From: Craterostigma plantagineum
Taxonomy: Eukaryota > Streptophyta > Magnoliopsida > Lamiales > Linderniaceae
DNA: 64,000 nt
NCBI GenBank assembly: GCA_027422505.1
Contig: JAPQWV010000677.1
Coordinates: 62,001 to 126,000 of the forward strand
Direction: 5' to 3'
This document shows, piece after piece, positions 1 to 11,900 of the stretch. Position 1 is the stretch's first letter; every line of letters starts with the position of its first letter. Below the pieces are notes generated by a model that was not told where the DNA came from, ran no database searches, and saw nothing but the letters and a program-made list of their open reading frames with translations. Both the position numbers and the translations under genes were made by a program.

Positions 1-321
1 TAGTTTATGTGTTGTAGGTACACGCGACCACGATACGTGATCGTTTGATGGCAAGGCTTACCTTTTGAAGCTTCCAACGACTTTTGGGGGTGGTGTGTAC
101 ATGGATGCGACCTGTGTGGCCGGGCGTTAGGGTTTCTTTTGCTTCGCACTTATACACTTCCCTTGTATATAGGGTTGGAGCGATATTTTGAGCATGTACA
201 TGATGAATTCCTTTATATAAAAGGAAAAATTTAATACGCATTTTCGCGTATTGTTTACTTTATATTATATTTAGTCACGTAAGATAACGTTAGAAAGGTT
301 AGTAGATGGCGGGGCGCCACA
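1..321 (+). mobile_element. 3' end of a Ty3/gypsy (Tekay-type) LTR
   Basis: The window opens inside an LTR. The sequence ends in GGGCGCCACA at 312-321 and shares its whole layout with the tail of the solo LTR at 5965-8330: a GTGTGTACATG.ATGCGACC block, then TATAAAAGGAAAAATTT, then AGTCACGTAA, then the same GGGGCGCCACA end. It also resembles the tails of the LTRs ending at 19391 and 53081. No primer-binding site follows at 322, so it is a 3' or solo LTR. Its start lies outside the window. The short reading frame at 5-241 on the minus strand is not considered coding. Confidence 0.75.
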
Positions 322-2626
322 GAAATGATAAAATCGCCTCGATCACAGGTATATTGACTTAATATTGCTTGTGTTGACTTGAGTGATATAAATATAATAA
401 TCCCAAGGTAAAAACAAATGAGCGCTAGAGTAAACCCAGTGAGAGTTGTCGAAATTGATCATACTTTGAACTTAGGACTATAGTTTGCTGACGTGACTTG
501 ACGGCATATGATCATGGCAAGTGTCTTGTGAAATTTTAGATGTGACAATGATCGAAGCAAAATAATCTGACCCCATACTATATATAATAATAATATTTCT
601 TGAATTTTTTTCTTACTATATGTTATGAAAAATCAAAAAATTATACATATAAAATATTTCACGCACATTTTAATATGCAATTTTAACTTGCATCTATGCA
701 GAATTGATTAAAAGCGATATTTTGTTATTTTTCGCACACTCTGATATGCAGTATTACTTTGCATTTGAGCTGAATTGTTAAAAATGCGAATATTTGTTTT
801 TGCTCATACCCTCGCGCAAAATTTTGAATACATGAGTATGGGACCATGTATCTAGGCTAAAATGATCAATTGCGTGTTTTATGAATTTTGACTTGGATTG
901 ATTTTATGACTTTGCGTAATATATCAATTTAGGCGCATTATTTGAGGGTGAGCATTTACAAAATATAATGCCTTGAGCTTCAAATATTTTTGATATCTTT
1001 TCTCTAAGTGTTGCAGAAATTTTATGACCGAAAAATGATACAAAGCGCACCACAATGAGGAGGATGTCACGAAGTTACACAATATGGACTTTAAGGCATT
1101 CATGCAGAAATTAAGGGGGAGACTTTGTTAAAAGTTAGCAATGATTAACTCTAACATTTCGACATTTTTTGTTCCAAGTATTGCAGAGTGATCGAAAAGC
1201 TAATTTGAAGCTAGATTCACAGCTCGGAATCTCAGGGGTTAATTACACTCCAATTTTAATAAACGAGGGGGGGGGGTTAAATGTGTGATTATTAAGTGAA
1301 ATAGGGATCAATCTGAAATCGTAGAAAAACTTACTATCGAAAGATTTGGGCGAATTTTGTAATTTTCGATCGCGGATTCTCGAGCGAAAATTGATTTGGG
1401 ACCAAATGGTAATTTTCGCTTCCAATTTGTTGAGCGAAAATTAAACAGGAACCAATTGAAAATTCTCTATCGGAGTTTCTCGAGCGAAAAACTATAATTG
1501 GGCCTGTTTCATACGTGAACTCAAACGTCCAATCAAGCCCAAATAGAAAAAGTCACGTTTTAGCAGTCGAAAAACTTTATCTCACGCAGACCTAATCAAA
1601 AAATTAACATTGTCTTATCAAATTCTTTCTCAAAACTTAAAAAGACGAACCTATTTTAACTCAAAATCCTTCGAATTTTCACCCATAATCGTCTTTTTAA
1701 GGTAGAATCGACATCTATATGATGTTTGCGTGCATTTAACATCGTTTGCATCTGAATTTTGTAGTTATTCGCTTGATTAGGATTAGGTATTCGATTGTTC
1801 TTCAAACTGTGAAAACCCGTATACTATCTTGCAAAGATTAAGGTCTATCTACGTGTTTATCTGGATTAATGTTTGCATATTAAGATAGTTTCAATGTTTT
1901 CGCTTCATCTGATAGTATTGATTTTAAGAAAATCCGCGTCTTAAAGTTAGAATCTGAGTTTCGACTTAAACTGGGTTTTTGAATGTTTGAATCTGTCGAA
2001 AAACTTTTTCAAGCGCAAACAGTGTCAATTGAATTTAGATTCGATTGAATTACTGTTTGAATCGAATAAGGTTTTCGATCGCTAAATTCTGACTTAGTCG
2101 TTAAGATAAATGACGTTGAAAAGATACTTAATATCGAGAAATCTAATTGGAAATTTTATGCGAGCGAAAAACTTAAGAGTGAAATTGATAAAATAGATGC
2201 GATTAAGTTCGAGCGCAAAACTTACCATCAAAGCAGTAATCTCGATTTCAATTTGTTCTCGGTCTAAAATTTTAGCGGCGATAAAATTGATTTTTCGACG
2301 ACAAAATTTCTCGATAGTAAAAGTACGTAGAGATGATTTCAATCGATCAAAAATTTTCTCGACGAGTCACCTAGTTTCTTGTTGTCAATTTTCTCGATCG
2401 TAAAATTTAGCAACGAAAAATTATTTTAAAATGGAAATACTTTCTTGCTAGATAACGGCGAACATTTTATTCACGCGCAAAAAATTTCTCCATCGTAAAT
2501 TTACGTTGAAATCAATTTTCTCGATCGTAAATTTACACGAAATTTTTTCTCGATCGTAAATTTTTCGGCTACAGTACCACGCGTATAATGTTTAATACTT
2601 AGCAAAATTCTCTAAGTTCTTTTCAC
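322..2626 (+). repeat. Inverted, diverged copy of the non-coding region found in both 15.75 kb repeats
   Basis: Read on the minus strand this stretch parallels 26960-28890 and 42700-44640. Shared anchors in order are the TCGATCACAGGT block near 338, the GTCTTGTGAAATTTTAG block near 525, TCTGACCCCATA near 567, several purine-rich AAGGGGGAGA-type tracts (1112-1121) and the CGATCG-rich part. It is much more diverged from the other two copies than they are from each other. It has no plausible coding sequence. It is cut on the left by the gypsy LTR ending at 321 and on the right by the copia LTR starting at 2627. I could not place the LTR boundaries inside it; a polypurine tract at 1112-1121 is possible. 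Confidence 0.65.
1330..2590. repeat. Cluster of TCGATCG / CTCGATCGTAAA motifs
   Basis: A short motif built around the palindrome CGATCG (commonly TCTCGATCGTAAATTT or GAGCGAAAA) recurs at irregular distances, densest from about 2270 to 2570. The same cluster in opposite orientation occurs at 27120-27910 and 42890-43660. Spacing is irregular, so this is neither a classic tandem satellite nor a CRISPR array. Function unknown. Confidence 0.6.
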
Positions 2627-4456
2627 TGTAGCATGTTGGGTTACCCGGTGTCTCCCGGAGACGCCACGTCCCCGAAAACGGTGCAGAACAAAAATTTTCT
2701 GCGTTCCCCCATTGCCCTCGTAGGTCGGATCAAAATAGTAACACATAGACATGCAATAGAGCGGGTCAAACCCGTAGAGAATTACCAGTTGACGTGAGTG
2801 GCAGCTCCTCGTCCTTTTCTTCAAGACTTCGTCGATGGTAGTGGTGGCATTAGATCGTCATGCCGACCTCGCAGTGTGCCACGAAACCAGTTCTCTGAAG
2901 ATGGGTAGAGAGAACTGAGACGTCGCGTGGGAGAAACATGTGTGCGTTCGGTGTGTGTTTTGTGCCTTTGGTTGATTTCGATAATCACCTCTTTTTTCTC
3001 TACCTTTGGAGCACGAAGTTCTTAGCCTATTTAAAGGCTTGGATTTCAATATCTTAGTGCTTAAAGCGTGAGAGATTTTTGCCAAATCTTACTCTCTTTT
3101 GAATTCCAAATCCAAACTTAAGAAAACTTACTATTATTAGAAAACTAACTTAAATACCAAACCAAACTAAGTATATGGTATGAAATTCCTAAATTAATTT
3201 CATAAATTAAATAAATAATATTCCAAATATTTTATTCCATATTTATTTATATCAAATATGCAAAAAATATCCTCAAAGGTATATTTCGAAATTAGATTAA
3301 GGTGAAATTCAATTTTATCCTCAAGCCCATTAAGCACTTGGCCAAGCCCAAGTCTTAAAGTTAGTTTCATAAGAAGTCCAACTTCGATCCAATAAATGGC
3401 CCGAGGCCCATTAAGGCGTGGCCCAACAGCCCAAGGCCTGTTAAGGCCCAAAACACTTACTCTTCTTATCAGTACACGTTGATGATCCATTTTAAGCTCG
3501 ACTCTCTAGGTTCGAATCAATCAGCAAGGGAGGAATCCAAGAGTCCGATAGTTACCTTGCCAACTCCGCAGTATCGGACCGTAACCCGATTCGAGTGCGA
3601 ATTTCGACCTAGTCTTTATCCCAGAACATCACTATAGATAACAATGCTACGTATAAACCCTTCAGCTCTGTCCCAATCAATTGAGAGCCATGGCCTATGT
3701 CAAACTCACTAAACTCGATTATATGATAAAACGGAGACGAGGCAAATTACCAAACTACCCTCCATGTCTCACATGAGTTAGTTCAATACCTTGGCCAAGG
3801 ACGACGTGGTCGTCCTCATAGGACACTTATCTCGATTACTTGCGAGACAAATCCGTACTCAGAGGTCTAAGCCCGGCAATAACAAATCGTCATCAAGAAC
3901 TCGAGGGGAACCAGCGACAGTCGAGACTTCGATGTCAACTCCGTCAAAGCCCCTTTCGATCTAAGGTTCGCGCAGACTACTATAGTGTTGTCGTCGGTCA
4001 TTGACACTCCTTGAGTAAAAAGCCATGTTCGATCGTACGACCCGTGAGTCACTGTCCATGAAACGAGTCAATCCCTTGATTCGATTCGTATCACAAACCT
4101 CCGCTTCCAAGCGAGATATCGGCACATGATAGGTCATCGACAAATAAGCCGTGATCGGTTATCCAGCACCCAACTAGAGCCTCAGGCTTACGGACTTCTA
4201 ATGTTCGAGGTTAAGAGTCCACTGGTGCCTTCCTCTCTCGTACCCATCGAGAACAGTGACTCAACTCGACACATTTGGATTTGTTCATTTATTGCTTTAT
4301 CGGATGCTAAGGAAAGAACTCTTATATCCAATAAACGAACAATGCCTTTCATTAAACACACGAAAATATCTTATTACACAAAAGGTCGAATGATAAATAA
4401 TCTAATGCCCTATACAATCTAATCCTCGTATAGCATTCGAGGGCATATTCCTAACA
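2627..4456 (-). mobile_element. 3' LTR of an Angela/Tork-like Ty1/copia element
   Basis: On the minus strand the LTR begins TGTTAGGAATATGCC at 4456, immediately after the polypurine tract AAGTGGGAGA. This is the classic start of Angela/Tork-type copia LTRs. It runs to a TACA end at 2627, about 1.83 kb, which fits that group. The inner end is supported by the PPT and the adjacent RNase H. The outer end at 2627 rests on the TG/CA rule and on the point where similarity to the 26960-28890 repeat stops. Confidence 0.7.
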
Positions 4457-4866
4457 ATCTCCCACTTGCACTCCATGCCATGCGCTGCAGTATCTAATGC
4501 CCATCTTTTCGAGATGTCTAGCCAGCACTGCCTGTGATAGAGGCTTGGTGAACGGGTCGGCCACGTTATCTGCGGTCGCAATCTTCTGCACGGCTATGTA
4601 GCCATTCTCAACGAATCCACGTAACACGTGGTACTTTCTTTCTATATGTTTGGACCTGCTGTGAGATCTTGGTTCTTTTGCCTGAGCAATATCGCCAGTA
4701 TTGTCACACCACATGGCAACGGCCTATCTGCTATAGAAACGACACCAAGTTCTTCCAAGAACTTTCTCATCAAAACACCTTCCTTAGCTGCCTCTGAGGC
4801 TGCTATATACTCTGCTTCGCAGGTGGAATCTGCAGTAGTGCTTTGTTTGGAACTTTTCCAAGACAC
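4451..4866 (-). pseudogene. Copia RNase H domain, frameshifted
   Basis: Two overlapping minus-strand frames together give a copia RNase H. The first (from 4866) reads SWKSSKQSTTADSTCEAEY, the conserved stretch with the acidic catalytic Glu, followed by IAASEAAKEG. After a frameshift near 4700 the second frame reads CDNTG, then HSRSKHIERKYH and ADPFTKPL, the usual C-terminal block of plant copia polyproteins. The reading frame closes only a few bases beyond the LTR border. It follows RT (higher coordinates) as expected for the copia order PR-INT-RT-RH. Inactive because of the frameshift. Confidence 0.85.
4457..4467 (-). other. Polypurine tract of the Angela-like copia
   Basis: Reads AAGTGGGAGAT on the minus strand directly upstream of the LTR start at 4456. 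It would prime plus-strand DNA synthesis in a live element. Confidence 0.75.
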
Positions 4867-5964
4867 TGCTCCACCGTTGAGCGCTCCTGAAGTGGATTTT
4901 CAGTCGTCCACGTCAGACTGGAAATCTGAATCCGTATACCCTTCCACTTCCAATTCTCCATTACCATAGACCAGCATCATATCCTTAGTCCGCCTGAGGT
5001 ACTTGAGGATAGTCTTGACTGCTGTCCAATGTTCCTTACCAGGGTCAGCAAGAAATCGACTGACTATGTTCACAGCGTGTCAGGTCGCGTGCAAAGCATC
5101 GCGTACATCAAGCTACCCACTGAGGATGCATAGGGGATTCCATTCATCTCTTTCCGCTTCATCTCACTTTGAGGGATCATAGCCTTGGAAAGGTGAGTCC
5201 CATGTCACATAGGCAGGAACCCTTTCTTAGAGTTGTCTATATTATATCGTTTAAGGACCTTCTCTAAGTAAAGGGCCTGGGAGAGTCCTAACATATGATT
5301 CGCTCGATCTCTATAAAGGCCAAGGTAGCTTCTCCCAAGTCTTTCATGGAGAATTCGGTCAAAAATCACGCTATCACCATCGAGAGCATTCCAATATCAT
5401 TTTCTACCAAAAGGATGTCGTCCACGTACAATACAAGGAAAGATATTTTGTTCCCAGTGCTTTTATTGTAGACGTAAGGTTCGTCTTCGTTCTTCAAGAA
5501 TCTGTGGCCCTTGACCACTTCATCGAACTGAAGATTCCAGCTTTTGGAGGCTTGTTTGAGTCCATAAATGGACTTGTTCAATTTGCACAGCTTATGAGCA
5601 TCTCCTTGCGATGTAAAACCATTGGGCTGCTCCATATATATTTCCTACTTGAGGTATCCATTTAGGAACGCAGTTTTCACATCCATCTACCAGATATCAT
5701 AGTCATAGTGCGCAGCTATCGCAAGCAATGTTCGAATGGACTTCATCATAGCGACAGGCGAAAATGTCTCCTCATAGTCAATGCCCTCTTTTTGACTGTA
5801 TCCTTTCGCCACAAGCCTAGCTTTGTATGTGTTAACCAATCCGTCAGATCCAATCTTTCACTTGTAGATCCATTTACACCCAATGGGTGTAAAACCATTT
5901 GGGAGTTCTACTAGAGTCCAGACTTGGTTTTTTGTGCATATAATCCATTTCGGCTTGCATAGCT
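4867..5964 (-). pseudogene. Copia reverse transcriptase, degenerate
   Basis: Minus-strand RT. The frame at 5366-5635 carries LNKSIYGLKQASKSWN and the catalytic YVDD box (bases 5417-5428, context LYVDDILLV). Upstream frames (to 5964) encode the RT start, including the AMQAEMDYM and GCKWIYK blocks. Downstream (toward 4867) is the C-terminal LKYLRRTKD region. Several stops and frameshifts separate these blocks. The gene is split from its own upstream part by the gypsy LTR at 5965-8330: the W-L-I-A codons are on the far side (8331 onward) and the M-Q-A-E-M codons on this side. Confidence 0.85.
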
Positions 5965-8330
5965 CTAATACCTAAGTCCTATAAATAACTAAATAGACGG
6001 CCAAGAAATATGCATGCATTCTATATGATTTACGTAGCTGCATGTTATGTGCCTATATGATTATATATTATGTGTTACATGATTTATGTGGTGACATGGG
6101 ACTTAAAAAAATTTAATTAATACTTATATGTGGCAGAAGGGAGTTTCGATCAATTTAAATATAAGTTAGGGTTCGGTCGATTGGGGGGGGGGAGAATAGA
6201 GTTTAGTCGAATTGATCGATTATCATATAACGGTAGAAGTCGAGTGAACTAATGTCATGCATGAAAGGAATCGACCAATCATATATTTTGATTTAGAAAC
6301 GATCGATAGGTGTATACAGGGCAGAAATTTGATCGATGCATGTGCCATTAGGAATAGACCAATCATGATTTAGATAAACTGAATAATTAAAGGACAGGAA
6401 AGTGTTCCTTAACCTAAGGGATAAACATGAATAGTCAAGTTACTTAAGCATAAGGTAACTTAGCCCATTTATGTTACATCAAATATATGTTAGCTAAATG
6501 ATATCCATCGAAACCACTTGATAAGATAAGGTTATTCAGGCAAGGAAAACACCTAAGTAAGAAACATAATAAGGACGAAAGTAAGGGGGAGGAAACCAAC
6601 GTAACATCGCTCGAATCAAGCTCTAAGGAGGTATACTTCTTATTATTTAATATATTTGCGTCTCTTTTATATATAAACTTATCAATTTTGACAATTCAAA
6701 TTTAAGAATAAAGGGATAGGAAGGACCGCGAATTAAGATGTACCCTTTTTCTAGTTTCGGATCGTTTTTAGGAAGAACTATGAATTTCATGTTAGTGATG
6801 GTTTTAGGGTTTTAAGGATAAAGTATACTAATGTAGCTGTTTGAAATGATATATGTGTTATGTCTGGAAAAGTTTAGCAAATTAAAAACCAGATTTTGAA
6901 GAAGAAGATAGCTTGAACCAGCTTCAATCGAAGTTGGTGAGTCCTGGAAACAAATCGGGCGAATAGGTAAATGGCTAGGTAATCGTCCGAATGATATTAA
7001 GGGTTTAGAAATTGACCGAAACTAGGTCATAGTAAGTATGACCTAACTTTAACACGACGTATGACTAACATTTAAATAAATTACCGGTGACTAGAGTACA
7101 ATCGATCAATTTAAAGGCTAGAATAGAAGATAAATCGGGTGAATGGAAGGTGTATTTAGATAAAAATCGGCCGATTTATAGGGATGTCAAAACTCAGTGA
7201 ATTAGGTCTATAAAACTTCTCAAATCGGGCGATTTGAGTACCCACCAATCAAATGATTTAATAATGAGACACTCGTCGATTTATCTCCATGCGAGCGAAG
7301 CTACCTAGCCATGCATGAATCGGGAGATTTGATTTGGAAGGCTCATGAATCGGGCGATTTACATTGTATGAAGACCTCGGCGATTTGAGGATTGTAAGGT
7401 CATGCAATCGGGCGATTTGTAAGCTTACATGGGTGGTGAGTCGGGCGACTTGATGATGGTGTGATGACGACAACAAATTGGGCGATTTCCATGCAAGAAG
7501 GCGATGAAATGTGGCTCACCATGTGATCAAATCCGACGATTGGAGGAGTACATCCAAGCCACAAATCGGGGGACGAAATGGTCACGTCAACACACGACGA
7601 AGCTAAACCCTAAGACATGATCATGAATCGGCCGAATAAACTTGGCAAAATCAGCTTCCATGCAGGGCCAATCGGACAATTAAGTGGTCAAGAAACCCTT
7701 CTATACATGATGTAAAACGGACAAGTTGAAAGCCAGGGGCAATCGGGCAACTCCAAGACCAAATCATCCATACTTATGTACTATAGTCGAGCACTAACTC
7801 AACTTAGATTAGGAGTCGGAATTTAGGGTTTTTACCTAACTACTATAGTTAAATTAAATTAATTCGACCTACTTAATTTAGGTATGATACTAACATTATG
7901 ATATTTAGGTCTAAGGGCCACGAAGTAATGACATACCCAAGCAATAAAATACGTAAGCTCGGACGACATAAGTGGAAGTCTCAACTACAACACATAATTG
8001 TATGTGCATGAATTATGTGTTTATGTGCTTCTATGATACTATGTGATCTTTACGATAGCGAAGCCTATTTTTGAAGCTTCCGGAGGACTTTTGAGGTAGA
8101 AGTGTGTACATGAATGCGACCGATGTGGAGGGCCATTAGATTATTTTGAACACGCATGCGCACTCACCTATGTATTTATGTCCTGAAAATATTTTGTAAT
8201 GTACAGAATGGCTTCCATCATATAAAAGGAAAAATTTTGTACGTATTTTCATAGCTATAACATTCCTTGAATCACATGCAGTCACGTAAATTAGTATTAA
8301 GAATGTGTAAGTGGAAGTCGGGGCGCCACA
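5965..8330 (+). mobile_element. Solo Ty3/gypsy (Tekay-type) LTR inside the copia RT
   Basis: About 2.37 kb of non-coding DNA interrupts the copia reading frame. The right end is GTCGGGGCGCCACA (8317-8330), identical in form to the LTR tail at 321. The left end, CTAATACC, looks like a decayed TGTAATACC start, as in the LTR at 16459. A degenerate 5-bp target-site duplication is visible: AGCT(A) at 5961-5964 on the left and GGCTA at 8331-8335 on the right. No PBS, gag or pol lies inside or next to it, so it is best read as a solo LTR left by LTR-LTR recombination. Contains the motif cluster at 6950-7760. Confidence 0.75.
6950..7760. repeat. Cluster of AAATCGGGCGATTT near-palindromes
   Basis: At least fourteen variants of (A)AATCGGGCGATTT occur, for example near 6952, 7152, 7223, 7318, 7350, 7378, 7407, 7439, 7477, 7562 and 7624. 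Variants include TCGGCCGATTT and GTCGGGCGACTT. The motif is close to an inverted repeat (AAATCG/CGATTT). Spacing varies from about 20 to 60 bp. It lies in the central third of the solo LTR. Unknown role; candidates are a transcription-factor cluster or a replication/heterochromatin signal. Confidence 0.65.
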
Positions 8331-8697
8331 GGCTATAAGCCATTTCTCCGAATCTTTATCCCTGATTGCCTGGTCATAGGTAGTGGGATCGTCTCCGACG
8401 TTCCCTTCATCGTAGCAACCTCGTGCTCGATGTGGACCATCCCGTATCTCTCAGGCTGACGAGATATTCTACCCAACCTGCGCAACTCAGGTGGCGTCTC
8501 GGACTGCTCTACGGTGTCATCAGACACTGTAGTCTATGAAAGCGCTTCTGACGACTCTCCAAGAGTTACTTCGCGACCCACTCCACCTCTCGAACGAACT
8601 CTTCTTTGAGAAAGTGGGCCTGAAGGGCAACAACGATTCTCTGATCGTCCTGGAAGTAAAATTGGTATCCCATGGAATCCTCAGAATACTCGACAAA
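8331..8697 (-). pseudogene. Copia integrase C-terminus and linker to RT
   Basis: Continues the Angela-like copia on the far side of the solo LTR. The minus-strand frame at 8566-8697 reads YSEDSMGYQFY and later FLKEEFV, matching the end of copia integrases (GYRFY...FLEDEF type). The frame at 8333-8527 reads RRLGRISRQPERYG, the basic linker (RRSxRxxxxPxRY) before RT, and ends in EKWLIA, which continues into AMQAEM at 5964. The catalytic integrase core, protease and gag are absent. At 8697/8698 the sequence changes abruptly to Cassandra-like DNA. Confidence 0.8.
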
Positions 8698-8924
8698 ACA
8701 TGTGACGCCCGGGGCCGATAAGGGTGGGGAGTGATCGCCAGTGCCAGAGAGGTGCACGGACAAGGAGCGGCTCCTGGCAGGCTTTTAGGCGAAGGGGTAC
8801 ATGAACGAACCGATCTGACACCCGAATGAGAGGGATCCTGAGACTGGCAACGTATGGGCGTGTTAGGCTAAGAATTGTATAACAGAATTGATAGTACTAC
8901 TCATATCACCAAGGTCGACCTACC
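8698..8924 (+). repeat. Plus-strand Cassandra-like fragment: internal end plus 5' part of an LTR
   Basis: 8698-8731 is the end of the Cassandra-like internal domain, finishing with the purine tract AAGGGTGGGGAG. The LTR start TGATCGCC follows at 8732 and runs to 8924, about 193 bp of a 430-bp LTR. At 8924/8925 the sequence flips to the minus-strand array: CCGTGCTCTGATACCACC is the reverse complement of a PBS. The fragment is an inverted repeat of 9176-9368. Confidence 0.8.
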
Positions 8925-11900
8925 CCGTGCTCTGATACCACCTATAACATCCCGTCCCATACCAGGTGTCACTGTAGCATCGGTCCCTACCAATGGGCTT
9001 GGGCCCACCAGACCTCGACTAATAGTCTGGTCCCACTGTACCACCATTTAACATTTCAGCATGCTTCGTCCTCGCTCACACGCACCCTGGGCTTCCCAGG
9101 GTGTCACCCATCCCTAGATTGCTCCAAGTCAAGCACGCTTAACTTTGGAGTTTCTGTAGATTGACTCTCGAAAAGGCAGGTCGACCTTGGTGATATGAGT
9201 AGTACTATCAATTCTCTTATACGATTCTTAGTCTGACACGCCCATACATTGTCACTCTCAGGATCCCCTCTCATTCGGGTGTCGGATCGATTGGTTCATG
9301 TACCCCTTCGCCTAGAAGTCTGTCCGGAGCCGCTCCTTGTCCGTGCACCTCTCTGGCACCGGCGATCACTCCCCGCCCTCATCGGCCCCGGGCGTTACAT
9401 GCCCATCAGCTTCCGCCTGGTTCGTCCCCGAACCAGCACCGTACTGCGAGAGGTTGTGCTCTGATACCACCTGTAACATCCCATCCCATACCGGGTGTCA
9501 CTGTAGCATCGGTCCCTACCGGGACCAGTGGGGTTGGGCCCACCACACTGCGACTGATAGTCTGGCCCCACTGTACCATCATCTAACGTTTCAGCATGCT
9601 TCGTCCTCCCCTGGGCAAACTTTCCAGGGGGTCACCCATCCCTAAATTGCCCCAAGACAGGCACTCTTAACTTCGGAGTTTTTATAGAATGAACCCCAAA
9701 AAGGCAGGTCGACCTTGGTGATACGAGTAGTACTATCAGTTCTCCTACATGATTCTTAGTCTGACATGCCTATACATTGTCAGTCTCAGGATCCCCTCTC
9801 ATTCGGGTGTCGGTCGGTTCGTTCATGTACCCTTTCGCCTAGAAGCCTGCTAGGAGCCGCTCCTTGTCCATGCACCTATCTGGCACCGGCGATCACTCCC
9901 CGCCCTCATCGGCTCCGCGTCACATGCCCATCAGCTTCAGCCTGGTTCGTCCCCGAACCAGCACCGTACTGCGAGAGATTGTGCTCTGATACCACCTGTA
10001 ACATCCCATCCCATCCGGGTGTCACTGTAGCATCGGTCCCTAACGGGACCAGTGGGGTTGGGCCCACCACACTCCGACTGATAGTCTGACCCCACCGTAC
10101 CACCATTTAACGTTTCAACATGCTTCGTCCTCCCTCACACGCACCCTGGGCAAGCTTCCCAGGGTGTAACCCATCCCTAGATTGCCCCAAGTCAGGCACG
10201 CTTAACTTCAGAGTTTCTGTAGATTGACTCAAGAAAAGGCAGGTCGACCTTGGTGATATGAGTAGTACTATAAATTCTCTTATACGATTCTTAGTCTGAC
10301 ACGCCCATACATTGTCAGTATCAGGTTGCACTCTCATTCGGGTGTCGGATCGATTGATTCATGTACCCCTTCGCCTATAAGCCTGTCCGGGGGCCGCTCC
10401 TTGTTCGTGCACCTCTCAGGCACCGGCGATCACTCCCCGCCCTCATTGGCCCCCGGGCATCACATGCCCATCAGCTTTCGCCTGGTTCGTCCCCAAACCA
10501 GCACCGTACTGCGAGAGGTTGTGCTCTGATACCACCTGTAACATCCCATCTCATACCGGGTGTCACTGTAGCATCGGTCCCTACCGGGACCAGTGGGGTT
10601 GGGCCCACCATACTGCGACTGATAGTCTGGCCCCACTGTACCATCATTTAACGTTTCAGCATGCTTCGTCCACCCTCACACGCACCATGGGCAAATTTTC
10701 TAGGGGGTCACCCACCCCTAGATAGCCCCATGACAAGCACGCTTAACTTCGGAGTTTCTATAGATTGACTCCTGAAAAGGCAGGTCGACCTTGGTGATAT
10801 GAGCAGTACTATCAATTCTCTTATATAATTCTTACTCTGACACGCCCATACATTGTCAGTCTCAGGATCCCCTCTCATTCGGTTGTCGGATCGGTTCCTT
10901 CATGTACCCCTTCACCTAGAAGCCTGCCAGGAGCCACTCTTTGTCCTTGCACCTCTTTTGCACCAGCGATCACTCCCCGCCCTCATTGGCCCCGTGCGTC
11001 GCTTGCCCACTAGCTTCCACCTGGTTTGTCCACGAACCAGCACTCTACTGCGAGAGATTGTACTCTGATACCACCTACAACATCCCGTCCCATACCGGGT
11101 GTCACTGTAGCATCGGTCCCTACTGGGACCAATGGGGTTGGTCCCACCACACTCCGACTGATAGTCTGACCGCACTGTACCACCATTTAACCTTTCAGCG
11201 TGCTTCGTCCTCGCTCACACGCACCCTGGCAAACTTCCTAGTGGGACACCCATCCCCAGATTGCTCCAAGTCAGGCACGCTTAACTTCGGAGTTTTTATA
11301 GATTGAACCCCAAAAAGGTAGGTCAACCTTGGTGATATGAGTACTAGTATCAGTTCTGTTATACGATTCTTAGTCTGACACGCCTATACATTGTCAGTCT
11401 CAGGATCCCCTCTCATTCAGGTGTCGGATCGATTCGTTCATGTACCCCTTCGCCTAGAAGCCTGTCCGGAGCCGCTCCTTGTCCGTGCACCTCTCTCGCA
11501 CCGGCGATCACTCCCCGCCCTCATCGGCCTCGGGCATCACATGCCCATCAGCTTCCGCCTGGTTCGTCCCCGAACCAGCACCGTACTACGAGAGGTTGTG
11601 CTCTGGTACCACCTGTAACATCCCATCACATACCGAGTGTCACTGTAGCATCGGTCCCTAACGGGACCAGTGGGGTTGGGTCCACCAAACTCCGACTGAT
11701 AGTCTGACCCCACTGTACCACCATTTAACGTTTCAGCATGCTTCGTCCTCACTCACACGCATGCTGGGCAAACTTTCCAGGGGGCCACCCATCCCCAGAT
11801 TGCCCAAAGTCAAGCACGCGTAAGTTCAGAGTTTTTATAGATTGACTGCCGAAAAGGCAGGTCAACCTTGGTGACATGTGTAGTACTAGCAGTTCTCTTA

